From an uncultured Bacteroidales bacterium (lineage in GTDB: Bacteria > Bacteroidota > Bacteroidia > Bacteroidales > Bacteroidaceae): DNA of 43,432 nucleotides. The notes under the pieces were generated by a model. It did no database searches. It worked only from the letters and a program-made list of their open reading frames with translations, and had not been told where the DNA came from. Positions 1-6,997 of the stretch are shown piece after piece. Made by a program: the position numbers and the translations under genes. Location of the stretch: the NCBI GenBank assembly GCA_902788315.1, contig CADAJS010000025.1:1-43432 (forward strand), in the 5' to 3' direction. How positions within the stretch are numbered: position 1 is the first letter of the stretch; each line of letters opens with the position of its first letter.

Positions 1-1
1 G

Positions 2-988
2 GCTGCCCAGTTTGAGCAGACCATCCAGGACATTCAGGCGCAGATTGATGCTCTGAAGACGAAACTCGACGCCGACAACGAGGCTGTGGCACTGACTGCT
101 GAGAGTACCATCGACACCGCCGACATCGAGGAGGCCATCACCAAGCTGACCACCGACGCCGCACAGGCTGAGGAGGCATACAAGGCAGAGCAGGCCAAGA
201 AGGCCGCCAACGAGGCTGCATACAACAAGCTGAGTGAGCAGCTGAACGGCGTGCAGGCCAAGCTCGACGCTGCCAAGAAGGACGTGACGGAGAACGCTGC
301 CGACGTAGCTGCCCAGTTCGAGCAGACCATCCAGGACATTCAAGCACAGATTGATGCTCTGAAGACGAAACTCAATGCTGACCACGACGCAGTGACACTG
401 ACCGCAGAGAGCACCATCGACACCGCCGCCATCGAGGAGGCCATCACCAAGCTGACCACCGACGCCACCCAGGCTGAAGAGGCATACAAGGCAGAGAAAG
501 CCAAGAAGGCTGCCAACGAGGCTGCATACGACAAGCTGAGTGAGCAGCTGAACGGCGTGCAGGCAAAACTCGACGCTGCACGCATGACAATCGCCACCAG
601 CTGCCCGGACGTGGCCGACGAGTTCGACACCACACTGGACGAGCTGCAAGCACAGCTTGATCAGCTGAAGACGAAGCTCAATGCCGACAAGGAGGCTGTG
701 GCGCTGACTGCCGAGAGCACCATCGACACCGCCGACATCGAGGAGGCCATCATCAAGGCCGCCAAGGATGCCGGAAAGGCACAGAAGGAGCACGACAACA
801 AGGTGGCTGCAAACAAGGAGGCATACAAGAACCTCACGAGCCAGCTGAAGGAACTACAGGCCAAACTGGAGGAAGCAAAGAAGCAAATCGAGGAGTACGG
901 CGTGGATATGTCGGAAGACTTCGACGCTATCCAGCAGAAGATTGACCAGATGACGGCAGAAGTGGAGCAAGCTTTCGATGCCACACAG
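2..988 (+). repeat. Tandem 306-bp coding repeats
   Basis: The phrase encoding LTAESTIDTA recurs at 92, 398 and 704, exactly 306 bases (102 codons) apart. A degenerate equivalent (QLTEDSSIDYE) occurs at about 986, 285 bases after the third. Bases 2-91 are the end of a further upstream unit, so the array continues outside the window. High nucleotide identity between units 1 and 2 suggests recent duplication or ongoing recombination. Confidence 0.9.
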
Positions 989-1210
989 CTAACGGAAGAT
1001 TCATCCATCGACTACGAGGGTACACTCCAGGCCATCGCAGAAACCATTGAGAAGGCTCGCCTGCTCGGCATTGACGACATCATGGCAGACGACAAGGCCA
1101 CATTCTACAACCTGCAGGGTGTGAAGGTGGAAAAACCAGTCAAGGGCCAGACGTATGTCGTACGCAAGGTCGTCAATGGAAAGACGACAACAATAAAAAT
1201 ACGAATGTGA
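2..1210 (+). CDS. Secreted coiled-coil repeat protein, C-terminal part (5' end outside window)
   Basis: The reading frame is open from base 2, so the gene begins upstream and the internal GTG at 86 is not a start. The visible part is about 402 residues, rich in Ala, Glu, Lys, Asp and Gln, and predicted by eye to be long helical coiled coil. It consists of near-identical 102-residue repeats, each containing TAESTIDTADIEEAI, AEEAYKAE.AKKAANEAAY and LSEQLNGVQAKLDAA; the last copy is diverged and about 95 residues. The tail FYNLQGVKVEKP followed by a Val/Lys-rich end resembles the C-terminal domains of Prevotella secreted proteins, some of which are type IX secretion cargo. Likely surface-exposed or secreted and structural; no catalytic motif is visible. 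The function is unknown. A terminator follows directly. Confidence 0.8.
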   Translation, partial: AAQFEQTIQDIQAQIDALKTKLDADNEAVALTAESTIDTADIEEAITKLTTDAAQAEEAYKAEQAKKAANEAAYNKLSEQLNGVQAKLDAAKKDVTENAADVAAQFEQTIQDIQAQIDALKTKLNADHDAVTLTAESTIDTAAIEEAITKLTTDATQAEEAYKAEKAKKAANEAAYDKLSEQLNGVQAKLDAARMTIATSCPDVADEFDTTLDELQAQLDQLKTKLNADKEAVALTAESTIDTADIEEAIIKAAKDAGKAQKEHDNKVAANKEAYKNLTSQLKELQAKLEEAKKQIEEYGVDMSEDFDAIQQKIDQMTAEVEQAFDATQLTEDSSIDYEGTLQAIAETIEKARLLGIDDIMADDKATFYNLQGVKVEKPVKGQTYVVRKVVNGKTTTIKIRM

Positions 1211-1242
1211 CATGAGATAATTTCGAGAATCAATGCCATGTT

Positions 1243-1277
1243 GTGCCGGTCTGACGTGAGTCAGGCCGGCACTTTTT
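1243..1277 (+). terminator. Rho-independent terminator of the repeat-protein gene
   Basis: Arms GTGCCGGTCTGAC (1243-1255) and GTCAGGCCGGCAC (1260-1272) pair over 13 bp with one G-T wobble around a GTGA loop. TTTTT follows at 1273-1277. The T run lies on the plus-strand side only, so it serves the gene ending at 1210. Confidence 0.9.
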
Positions 1278-1300
1278 GTAGGCTAAAAGTGCGAGTATGT

Positions 1301-2548
1301 TCAATAGAGAGGCTCAATGGTAACGCCGGTGAAGTAATGGTGAAGGATTGCTTCGTACGAGAAGCCCTGATGGCCCATGACGGCAGCACCGATCTGGCAC
1401 ATGCCTACGCCATGGCCCCAGCCGCGGCCTTCGAGGAGAAAGCGCTGAGGAACGCCGCCCTCGACGTCCATGGACTGCGCGGTGAAGGCGCTGCTCTTGA
1501 GATGAGAGCGACTGAGCAAACGACGGATCTCCAGTTCCTTACCGACAACTATCGATGCGCGGCTACCCACGATGCGCAAGCGCGAGATGTGCCCGCCCGG
1601 ACCACGCTCCACGGCTTCGAGGCGTAGGATGTCACCCAGGTCGTGCCCCGTACGGGAGAGGACGAGGGAGTGGACCTGCTGCTGCGTGAGCGTCTCCTGC
1701 CAACGGTAGAAGTCGGGGGTCTCCTGGTCATAGTCATTCAGCACTTGGCGCAGGATGGCAGGATCGGTGGTATGACAGTAGGGGTCAGACACCGAGGCGA
1801 GATAGGGCACACGGAGGTTCTGCCAGCAGTACTGGAATTCATTGGTCTGCCCGCCGCAGCACTTGCTGAAACGCGCATCGCACACCTGCCCCTCATAGGC
1901 GAGGACAAGGCCGCGCGTCTCCTCCACGGCGCGGGACACCTGCGGATTTGCAGCCCGTGTGAGTCCCTGATAGCGCTGGCAGTGGTCGTCGGCACAGACG
2001 TCGAAGAGGGAGTGATCCTCACGATCATACCAACGTATAAGGGTGGGCTCGGAAGACTCGGACGTCTCGGCGTTTTCTGCGCTTACTTCCTTTCTCCGGA
2101 GCTGAGCAAAGAGCCAACTGCGCGCCACTACGGCAGAGGCCTTCAGAAACTCGAGGGAGGAGGTGGAGCGCATCTCGCTGCTGATGACGCTGACCAGATA
2201 GTCCTCGACAGGCAGCTCGTTGATGGCCACCAGGCGGTCGGCATCGACGATGATGCGCAACGCGCCGCCGAAGGTCTGCACCTCCTGGCGCTGCCAGTGG
2301 AAGCGGAGGCCGATGGTGACATCGGAAAGGGTAAGCGTGGCGCCCTGGCCCTGCGGGAGGAAAAGGAGCTCATCGTACAGCGAGCCGTTCCACATGATAC
2401 GGCCATCCACACATTCTGCCACCTGCGACCCTCGGACAGATTGCGTCCCGAGCTGATAGGGGCCGTTGAGGACAAAGTGCAACTGGCGGGCGGTGAGGAT
2501 ACCCACTCGGATGCGCGGCTCGGATGCCAGAGGTTCCAGCGTCGTCAT
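1301..2548 (-). CDS. SpoIID/LytB-domain protein
   Basis: 415 residues. The SpoIID/LytB family includes peptidoglycan lytic transglycosylases and amidase enhancers that act on the cell wall. Residues 114-150 carry the family block [29 protein letters not shown], with a likely catalytic Glu at 125. The C-terminus has [15 protein letters not shown] and [12 protein letters not shown], both diagnostic. Cysteines around 185-260 (CADDHC, CCGG) are typical of Bacteroidales members. No signal peptide is visible at this start, which is odd for a wall enzyme; export by another route or a cytoplasmic role cannot be excluded. The start ATG overlaps the stop of the upstream glycosyltransferase gene (ATGA), implying translational coupling in one operon. 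Confidence 0.85.
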   Translation of the reverse strand: MTTLEPLASEPRIRVGILTARQLHFVLNGPYQLGTQSVRGSQVAECVDGRIMWNGSLYDELLFLPQGQGATLTLSDVTIGLRFHWQRQEVQTFGGALRIIVDADRLVAINELPVEDYLVSVISSEMRSTSSLEFLKASAVVARSWLFAQLRRKEVSAENAETSESSEPTLIRWYDREDHSLFDVCADDHCQRYQGLTRAANPQVSRAVEETRGLVLAYEGQVCDARFSKCCGGQTNEFQYCWQNLRVPYLASVSDPYCHTTDPAILRQVLNDYDQETPDFYRWQETLTQQQVHSLVLSRTGHDLGDILRLEAVERGPGGHISRLRIVGSRASIVVGKELEIRRLLSRSHLKSSAFTAQSMDVEGGVPQRFLLEGRGWGHGVGMCQIGAAVMGHQGFSYEAILHHYFTGVTIEPLY

Positions 2549-4881
2549 ACGTTCAATGTTTCAAGGATGGGTTGCAGTTCCTCGGGCGACATCGTGACCT
2601 CGCGGAGAATGGCGGCAGCGCGCTCGGGCGTCAGACGCTGGAAGTCCTCCTGGCGAGGCGTGATGAGCAGGCCGCACATGTCCAGCGCGCCGGGGCTGAC
2701 AAGCAGCCGCTCGCCCTCGGGAGCGGAATAGCAGTCGGGACGATGCTTCTTGCGGGGGAAGACAAGGGTAACCAACTCGTCCTCCTGACGCCAACAGACG
2801 ACGTTCATGCGCGGCTCCGTCTCGCCTTCATGAATGGGCAGGGCAGCCTCTAAGCGGCGGAACGGCTCCACGCCTGCAGCGGGAGACGCACTGCGCAGGA
2901 CGAAGACAGGGCAGGCGTAGTCCGCGAGCAGCTGGCAGGCACAGTCGGGATAAAGCCGCGAGGCATAGCGAGCCCAGTCGGCCTCGAGCGGCGCCACTCC
3001 CCTACTGCCAGCCTGCAGATGGAGATGGTCGGGACACGAGGCTCCGCACAGCGGTCCGTTGTAGAAGACCATCAGGCTGGGCATGTTCCAGGCCAGACGC
3101 TGCATCGTGAGGAAGTGCTCGCCCAGACGCTGCGGCTCATGGCGCAGGGAGGGCAGCGTGAAATGACGCGGCAGGATGGGGAACGGATTAACCAAGAGTG
3201 ACATACCGCGGACGGCCCGGAGCGCATGCTGCTGTGCGGGACGGTTCTCGGAACAAAGGAAGCAGGGACGGCGCTCCAGCGTGGCGTCATCGATGCTCGC
3301 CCCTGTACTGACGATGCGTGAGGGGTTGAATTGCACCCGCAGCCGGATGTCGCCGCCGAGGGGGAGGTCGCGCATCTGCACCTGCTCGGCAAGTGCCTGG
3401 TAGCGGGCAGCGGCATCGGGCCAGGTCTTCAGTTCACTCTCGAAGAAGCGTTGCGACTCGACGTCCGTGACGACATGACATTGCTGGCGGGCCAGTATCT
3501 CCTGCGTGCGCAGGTGATCCTTATACTGATTGTTGCGGTTAATCTTCTCCTGAGAGAGGGCAGCGTCGCTGTTTCCCTCCCAGCGGCGGCACAGATAGAG
3601 TTCGTCATAGATGCGCCCGATACGGTAGCGGCGGCTGAGCATGAGGCCCAGGGCATAGTCTTCGCCATAGCTGGTGTTGGGTATCTGGATGCGGCGCAGC
3701 ACGGGGGTATAGAAGGCACGCGGCGCTCCCAGCCCGTTGATGCGCAGCGCATTGTTGCGCCCATTCCCGTCGGTCCATTCGCGATGGTCGATAAGCCCCG
3801 GGGGCAGCGTGTTCAGCTGAAAGTCGCACATCCGATAGGAGCCCACCACCATAGCCGCCCCCTGCTGATGGAAGGCATCCACAATGCGCTGCAGCGTAGA
3901 GGGGGAGCTGTAGAGGTCGTCGCTGTCGAGCTGTACCAGAAAACGTCCGGCATGGGGCGAGTGTACGGCCAGGTTCCAGCAACCGCCGATGCCCAGGTCG
4001 TCACGCTCGGGAATGAGATGAACGACACGCGGATCGGAGGCGAAGCGGCGGATGGCTTCGGTGGTGCCGTCGGTGCTCAGGTTGTCCACCACGATGAGGT
4101 TGAAGGGGAAGGAGGTCTGCTGCTCCAGCACGCTGCGGATAGCATCCTCGATGGTGCGCACCCGATTGCGCACGGGAATGACCACCGAGGCCTCCACCTC
4201 GAAACGGCCTTCACTGAAGTCTATCTCCTCGAAATCTCCGGCAGGGAGGTAAGCGCCGATGGCCCGAAGATGGGCCGTGCAGGCCTGCTCCATCTCCACC
4301 TGTCGGTCGCGGTTGCGAGGGTCAACATAGTCAAACTGCTTCTGCCCGCTCAGCCGAGTATCACGCTCCATCTCGGTATAGAGATACTCGTCCATGTGGA
4401 CGGGCAGCATGCGCCGACTCAGGAAGAGGCGCAGGTCGTAGAGGGCGGCAAAACGGTATTGAGGCAGGCTGGCCTGAGCCACATAGTCGCGAAGGCCGTC
4501 GGTGCGGATAAGCAACAGGGAGCCCATCTGGAAGTCGTCGCGCACGGACCCCAGCTGGCAGTCGGTGAGCGGCATGGCGCTGCACTGCCCGTCGGGCGAC
4601 AGCGTGTAGTGGTCGCTGTAGAGCAGCTGCGCACCCGTGTCCTCGGCCACCGTCAGCATACGTGTCAGGGCATGGAACCCCAGGCAGAGAGCATCAAACT
4701 TGGTGTACAATAATATATAAGGTTCGCGCGCGCGTTGAGCCATCCATTGCAGCACATCGGTCTGCCCTGGCCCGCCCTGGCGCAGGAAGTGAATCTCACT
4801 CACATTGGGGTCTGCCTTCAGCTGGCGCTCGGTCTCGGCCACCTGCCCGGCACTCTCATAGGGAATAAAACAATCTATCAT
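2545..4881 (-). CDS. Glycosyltransferase family 2 fused to HIT/Ap4A-phosphorylase-like domain (DUF4922-like)
   Basis: 778 residues in three parts. Residues 1-225 look like a degenerate GT-A fold ([21 protein letters not shown]). Residues 232-420 are a clear GT2 domain: [30 protein letters not shown], and LVQLDSDD with the metal-binding acidic motif at 319-322. Residues about 535-665 resemble the galactose-1-phosphate uridylyltransferase / Ap4A phosphorylase branch of the HIT superfamily: [19 protein letters not shown], and [17 protein letters not shown] with the HxHxQ triad at 619-623. I infer a sugar transferase joined to a nucleotidyl-transfer or phosphorylase activity, perhaps supplying or recycling the nucleotide sugar. 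The substrate is unknown. It lies 3 bases after the TIGR04076 gene and overlaps the SpoIID gene by 4 bases. Confidence 0.8.
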   Translation of the reverse strand: MIDCFIPYESAGQVAETERQLKADPNVSEIHFLRQGGPGQTDVLQWMAQRAREPYILLYTKFDALCLGFHALTRMLTVAEDTGAQLLYSDHYTLSPDGQCSAMPLTDCQLGSVRDDFQMGSLLLIRTDGLRDYVAQASLPQYRFAALYDLRLFLSRRMLPVHMDEYLYTEMERDTRLSGQKQFDYVDPRNRDRQVEMEQACTAHLRAIGAYLPAGDFEEIDFSEGRFEVEASVVIPVRNRVRTIEDAIRSVLEQQTSFPFNLIVVDNLSTDGTTEAIRRFASDPRVVHLIPERDDLGIGGCWNLAVHSPHAGRFLVQLDSDDLYSSPSTLQRIVDAFHQQGAAMVVGSYRMCDFQLNTLPPGLIDHREWTDGNGRNNALRINGLGAPRAFYTPVLRRIQIPNTSYGEDYALGLMLSRRYRIGRIYDELYLCRRWEGNSDAALSQEKINRNNQYKDHLRTQEILARQQCHVVTDVESQRFFESELKTWPDAAARYQALAEQVQMRDLPLGGDIRLRVQFNPSRIVSTGASIDDATLERRPCFLCSENRPAQQHALRAVRGMSLLVNPFPILPRHFTLPSLRHEPQRLGEHFLTMQRLAWNMPSLMVFYNGPLCGASCPDHLHLQAGSRGVAPLEADWARYASRLYPDCACQLLADYACPVFVLRSASPAAGVEPFRRLEAALPIHEGETEPRMNVVCWRQEDELVTLVFPRKKHRPDCYSAPEGERLLVSPGALDMCGLLITPRQEDFQRLTPERAAAILREVTMSPEELQPILETLNV

Positions 4882-4884
4882 ACG

Positions 4885-5223
4885 CTATTCTTCGTTTTGA
4901 AAAAAGGGACCCTCCTCGCGGTCGGTGGCCTCAAGCAGGAATGTGACGGGACGGAACCCGTCGTTGCACGTCACCACGGCAATACCGTCGCGATTGGTCC
5001 AGTCATTGCCATAAAACTTCTTCACGCCGGACGACAGGGCGAACACATACTGGTTCATCGTGCGCCAGGCACAGTCACACATGCCCCGCGGACAGGTGTT
5101 CGTGGCATAAAACACGTCGCCGGCCTTCAACACGCCACACGGCTTCAGACCGGGGTTGCCATACTTCGCCACCAGGTCCTCGCGCAGCGAGGTGTCGAGC
5201 ACCGTTATCTTCACTACTTTCAT
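4885..5223 (-). CDS. TIGR04076 family protein
   Basis: 112 residues, soluble, no signal peptide. It has the layout of the TIGR04076 family: a short N-terminal strand (MKVVKITVLDTS), GLKPCGVLKAGDVFY, a Cys pair in CPRGMCDCAW, and the C-terminal CNDGFRPVTFLLEA. The conserved cysteines suggest metal binding or redox chemistry, but no function is established for the family as far as I know. First gene of a three-gene minus-strand operon; the stop is 3 bases before the next ATG. Confidence 0.75.
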   Translation of the reverse strand: MKVVKITVLDTSLREDLVAKYGNPGLKPCGVLKAGDVFYATNTCPRGMCDCAWRTMNQYVFALSSGVKKFYGNDWTNRDGIAVVTCNDGFRPVTFLLEATDREEGPFFQNEE

Positions 5224-5283
5224 CGTTCGTATATTATAATGTATCTGCTCGCGTCATAATCCGCCCGAAAGGGGAATGCAGGA

Positions 5284-5291
5284 CAAAGATA
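5284..5291 (-). promoter_or_regulatory. Probable -7 element for the TIGR04076 operon
   Basis: The minus strand reads TATCTTTG, a full match to the Bacteroidetes TAnnTTTG element, about 60 bases upstream of the ATG at 5223. No good TTTG is seen 19-21 bases further upstream, so support is moderate. Confidence 0.5.
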
Positions 5292-5469
5292 GCGTTTTTT
5301 GAGGAGATGGAAGAACATTGGAGAGAAAAAAAGTGGCAAGGCCGGCCTTCGGAGTGTATTTCATCCGCTATCATCCGCAATCGGGCCTGCCGCACGCGGA
5401 TGCCGCGCCCCGTTCGGGTTAAATTAGGTTAAAACAGCAGGGATGCTTCCGCTTCTCGGGCAAAAGTAA

Positions 5470-5477
5470 TACCTTTG
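5470..5477 (+). promoter_or_regulatory. Probable -7 element for the ATP-grasp-like gene
   Basis: TACCTTTG matches TAnnTTTG and ends 25 bases before the ATG at 5503, leaving a leader of about 20 bases. A -33 TTTG is not evident. The divergent spacer 5224-5502 otherwise holds only a 12-bp palindrome (AAGGCCGGCCTT at 5338-5349) and no gene that I can support. Confidence 0.5.
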
Positions 5478-5502
5478 CCGAAGAGTAATCTTTCAGAATA
5501 GG

Positions 5503-6480
5503 ATGAAAGTACATATATTCAACCCCGAGAACGACATGGCGCTGGCCGACGGCCAGCCGGGTTATACGCCTCCGGCCAGCATTCGACAGATGCGGCACGA
5601 CCTGGCCTGGTTGCCAAAATGGTGGGCCGAGGAGGCAGACATCGTATGGGACGGCAAGGAGCCGCTCCACCTGCAGCCCGGCGACGAGATACGCCCCTGG
5701 GGATGGAGTCCGGCCCTCATCCATCAGCTGCGCCAGGCGGGGGTGACGGACGAATTCCTGCCCGACGACGGAACGATGGAACGCCTGCGCCAGCTGTCCC
5801 ACCGTCAGACGGCAGTGGAGGCACTCGGTGCGATGCACGACGAGGGCCTCATCGGCCACTGGCTGTGCGGAGAGAGCCGTCTATGTCACTCCGTAGAAGA
5901 GGTATTCCCCGAGAACGACCAGTCTCCGCGGCATGAGGAAGTAGGCAGCCGTCTGATGAAGGCGCCCTGGAGCAGCAGTGGCAAGGGGCTGATGCCTACC
6001 GACGCACCGAATGCGCGGTCGTGGTGCCGACGCGTGATAGCACAGCAAGGGAGCGTGGTCGTGGAACAGCGGCTCACGCGGCTGGTTGACTTTGCCCTGC
6101 TCTTCCGGCTGGACGGACAGGGCGGCGTGGAGTATCGGGGGCTGTCGATGTTCCACACCGACGAGGCGGGAAAATACACCGGCAACTGGCTGGCACCCGA
6201 AGGCGAGAAGCTGCAATGGCTGATGCAATACGTGCCGCCACAGGTGCTGATGGACGTGCGACGATGGTGGGAAGAACGACTCCGGCACTATGATTACCGA
6301 GGTCCGATGGGCGTGGACATGATGCTGGCCCATGAGGGTCTGTGCCCATGCATCGAGACCAATTGGCGCATGACGATGGGGCATGTGGCGCAGCTGCTCA
6401 CCGAGCAAGGCCACCGAGGCAAGCTGCTCGTCCAGTACATCTACGGACAATACTGCGCCGAGGTGGAGGCGTTTCAGTAA
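5503..6480 (+). CDS. ATP-grasp-like protein
   Basis: 325 residues, cytoplasmic, no signal peptide. The N-terminus FNPENDMALADG..GYTPPASIRQM is a block I associate with conserved Bacteroidales hypothetical proteins. ATP-grasp features follow: the nucleotide-loop-like KAPWSSSGKGL (153-163), VVVEQ (184-188) where an adenine-contacting Glu sits in this fold, and the C-terminal acidic/Asn metal site IETNWRMTMG (E285, N287, R289). I infer an ATP-dependent carboxylate-amine or similar ligase. The substrate is not apparent and no pathway partner is adjacent. The start ATG directly precedes the conserved MKVHIFNPEND block. Confidence 0.65.
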   Translation: MKVHIFNPENDMALADGQPGYTPPASIRQMRHDLAWLPKWWAEEADIVWDGKEPLHLQPGDEIRPWGWSPALIHQLRQAGVTDEFLPDDGTMERLRQLSHRQTAVEALGAMHDEGLIGHWLCGESRLCHSVEEVFPENDQSPRHEEVGSRLMKAPWSSSGKGLMPTDAPNARSWCRRVIAQQGSVVVEQRLTRLVDFALLFRLDGQGGVEYRGLSMFHTDEAGKYTGNWLAPEGEKLQWLMQYVPPQVLMDVRRWWEERLRHYDYRGPMGVDMMLAHEGLCPCIETNWRMTMGHVAQLLTEQGHRGKLLVQYIYGQYCAEVEAFQ

Positions 6481-6498
6481 GCCTCATGGGACGGCGTA

Positions 6499-6562
6499 TT
6501 TTCCCACACGTGGGAAAACACGATGCAACACGTTGCGATGGCTTTTCCCACACGTGGGAAAA
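6499..6562. repeat. Pair of 20-bp palindromes with a third small palindrome between
   Basis: TTTTCCCACACGTGGGAAAA occurs identically at 6499-6518 and 6543-6562 (arms TTTTCCCAC and GTGGGAAAA, spacer AC). Between them GCAAC-AC-GTTGC lies at 6525-6536 with the same AC centre. The first starts 19 bases after the stop of the ATP-grasp-like gene. They could be protein-binding sites, RNA hairpins or interspersed repeats. Confidence 0.85.
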
Positions 6563-6598
6563 TAGGATGAAGCACGCCATGCCGGACGGACATACATA

Positions 6599-6634
6599 GA
6601 GAGGGGGCTGACGCAACGGCGTCGGCCCCCTCTC
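6599..6634. terminator. Strong hairpin between convergent genes
   Basis: A 16-bp stem, GAGAGGGGGCTGACGC (6599-6614) with GCGTCGGCCCCCTCTC (6619-6634), has one G-T wobble and an AACG loop. No T run follows on either strand, so termination is inferred from stem strength and position between the ends of the ATP-grasp-like gene (6480) and the small peptide gene (6664). Confidence 0.55.
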
Positions 6635-6663
6635 GGATTATTTGGAACAGAAGCCCCAGAGGC

Positions 6664-6825
6664 TTATTCCTCGGTGGTATCCTCGTCGCCGAAGATGTCC
6701 CACTTGTTCTCTTTCGTCAGCGCGTCACCGCCGTCCACGGTGCCTTCGCCGATAGGCAGGCTGGCTGCCAGCATCTCGATAGCGGAAGCGTCCTTCACTT
6801 CCATGTTAGGCTTAATGTATTTCAT
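6664..6825 (-). CDS. Small MKYIKP-type peptide, 53 aa
   Basis: The upstream extension to 6882 reads through a palindromic repeat (translated PPHGGSGEG), so the ATG at 6825 is preferred. That gives a peptide starting MKYIKPNMEVKDAS and ending KENKWDIFGDEDTTEE. Short peptides with an MKYIKP start, a small-residue middle and an acidic tail are frequent in Prevotella and Bacteroides and are usually annotated as hypothetical. It is not a signal peptide or membrane segment. It lies 172 bases downstream of the discoidin-like surface protein on the same strand. The function is unknown; a precursor peptide or a secreted small protein are both possible. Confidence 0.6.
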   Translation of the reverse strand: MKYIKPNMEVKDASAIEMLAASLPIGEGTVDGGDALTKENKWDIFGDEDTTEE

Positions 6826-6839
6826 AATAAGAATCCAGA

Positions 6840-6871
6840 CCCCCTCTCCGCTCCCTCCGTGTGGGGGGAGC
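6840..6871. repeat. G+C-rich interspersed palindrome, copy 1
   Basis: CCCCCTCTCC (6840-6849) is followed by a hairpin GCTCCCTCC-GTGT-GGGGGGAGC (6850-6871, one wobble). The same 10-mer CCCCCTCTCC occurs in the larger nested palindrome at 40926-40984. Confidence 0.7.
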
Positions 6872-6956
6872 ACATTCAGCACTGCCCCTACAAGGAAGGA
6901 TGGTTCAGAGGATTTTGTTTGATAGTTTACAACTTTCTATTTAACTCAGTAATAGT

Positions 6957-6992
6957 ATTCCCTTCCCTCCCCGCAAGGGAGGGATAGGGAAT
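6957..6992. repeat. G+C-rich interspersed palindrome, copy 2
   Basis: The arms ATTCCCTTCCCTCCC (6957-6971) and GGGAGGGATAGGGAAT (6977-6992) pair with a single one-base bulge around CGCAA. It sits 6 bases after the stop of the discoidin-like gene on the minus strand, but no T run follows it on that strand, so it is not a classical terminator. Bases 6872-6956 show nothing else. Confidence 0.7.
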
Positions 6993-6997
6993 GGGTC

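Noticed and set aside
86..1210. GTG at 86 as the gene start
   Set aside because: The frame is open to base 2 with the same repeat text, so this codon is an internal Val.
3331..4713. 460-codon open frame antisense to the glycosyltransferase gene
   Set aside because: Antisense shadow with no recognisable domain; the real gene has clear GT2 and HIT-like motifs. The same applies to 1643-2731, 7490-8806, 11426-12649, 26119-27516, 34156-35439 and 38035-39159.
5338..5349. Perfect 12-bp palindrome AAGGCCGGCCTT
   Set aside because: Short, single and not aligned with a promoter element; chance is likely in a G+C-rich spacer.
6664..6882. Longer 72-codon version of the MKYIKP peptide
   Set aside because: The extra 19 residues come from the palindromic repeat at 6840-6871 and displace the family-like MKYIKP start.
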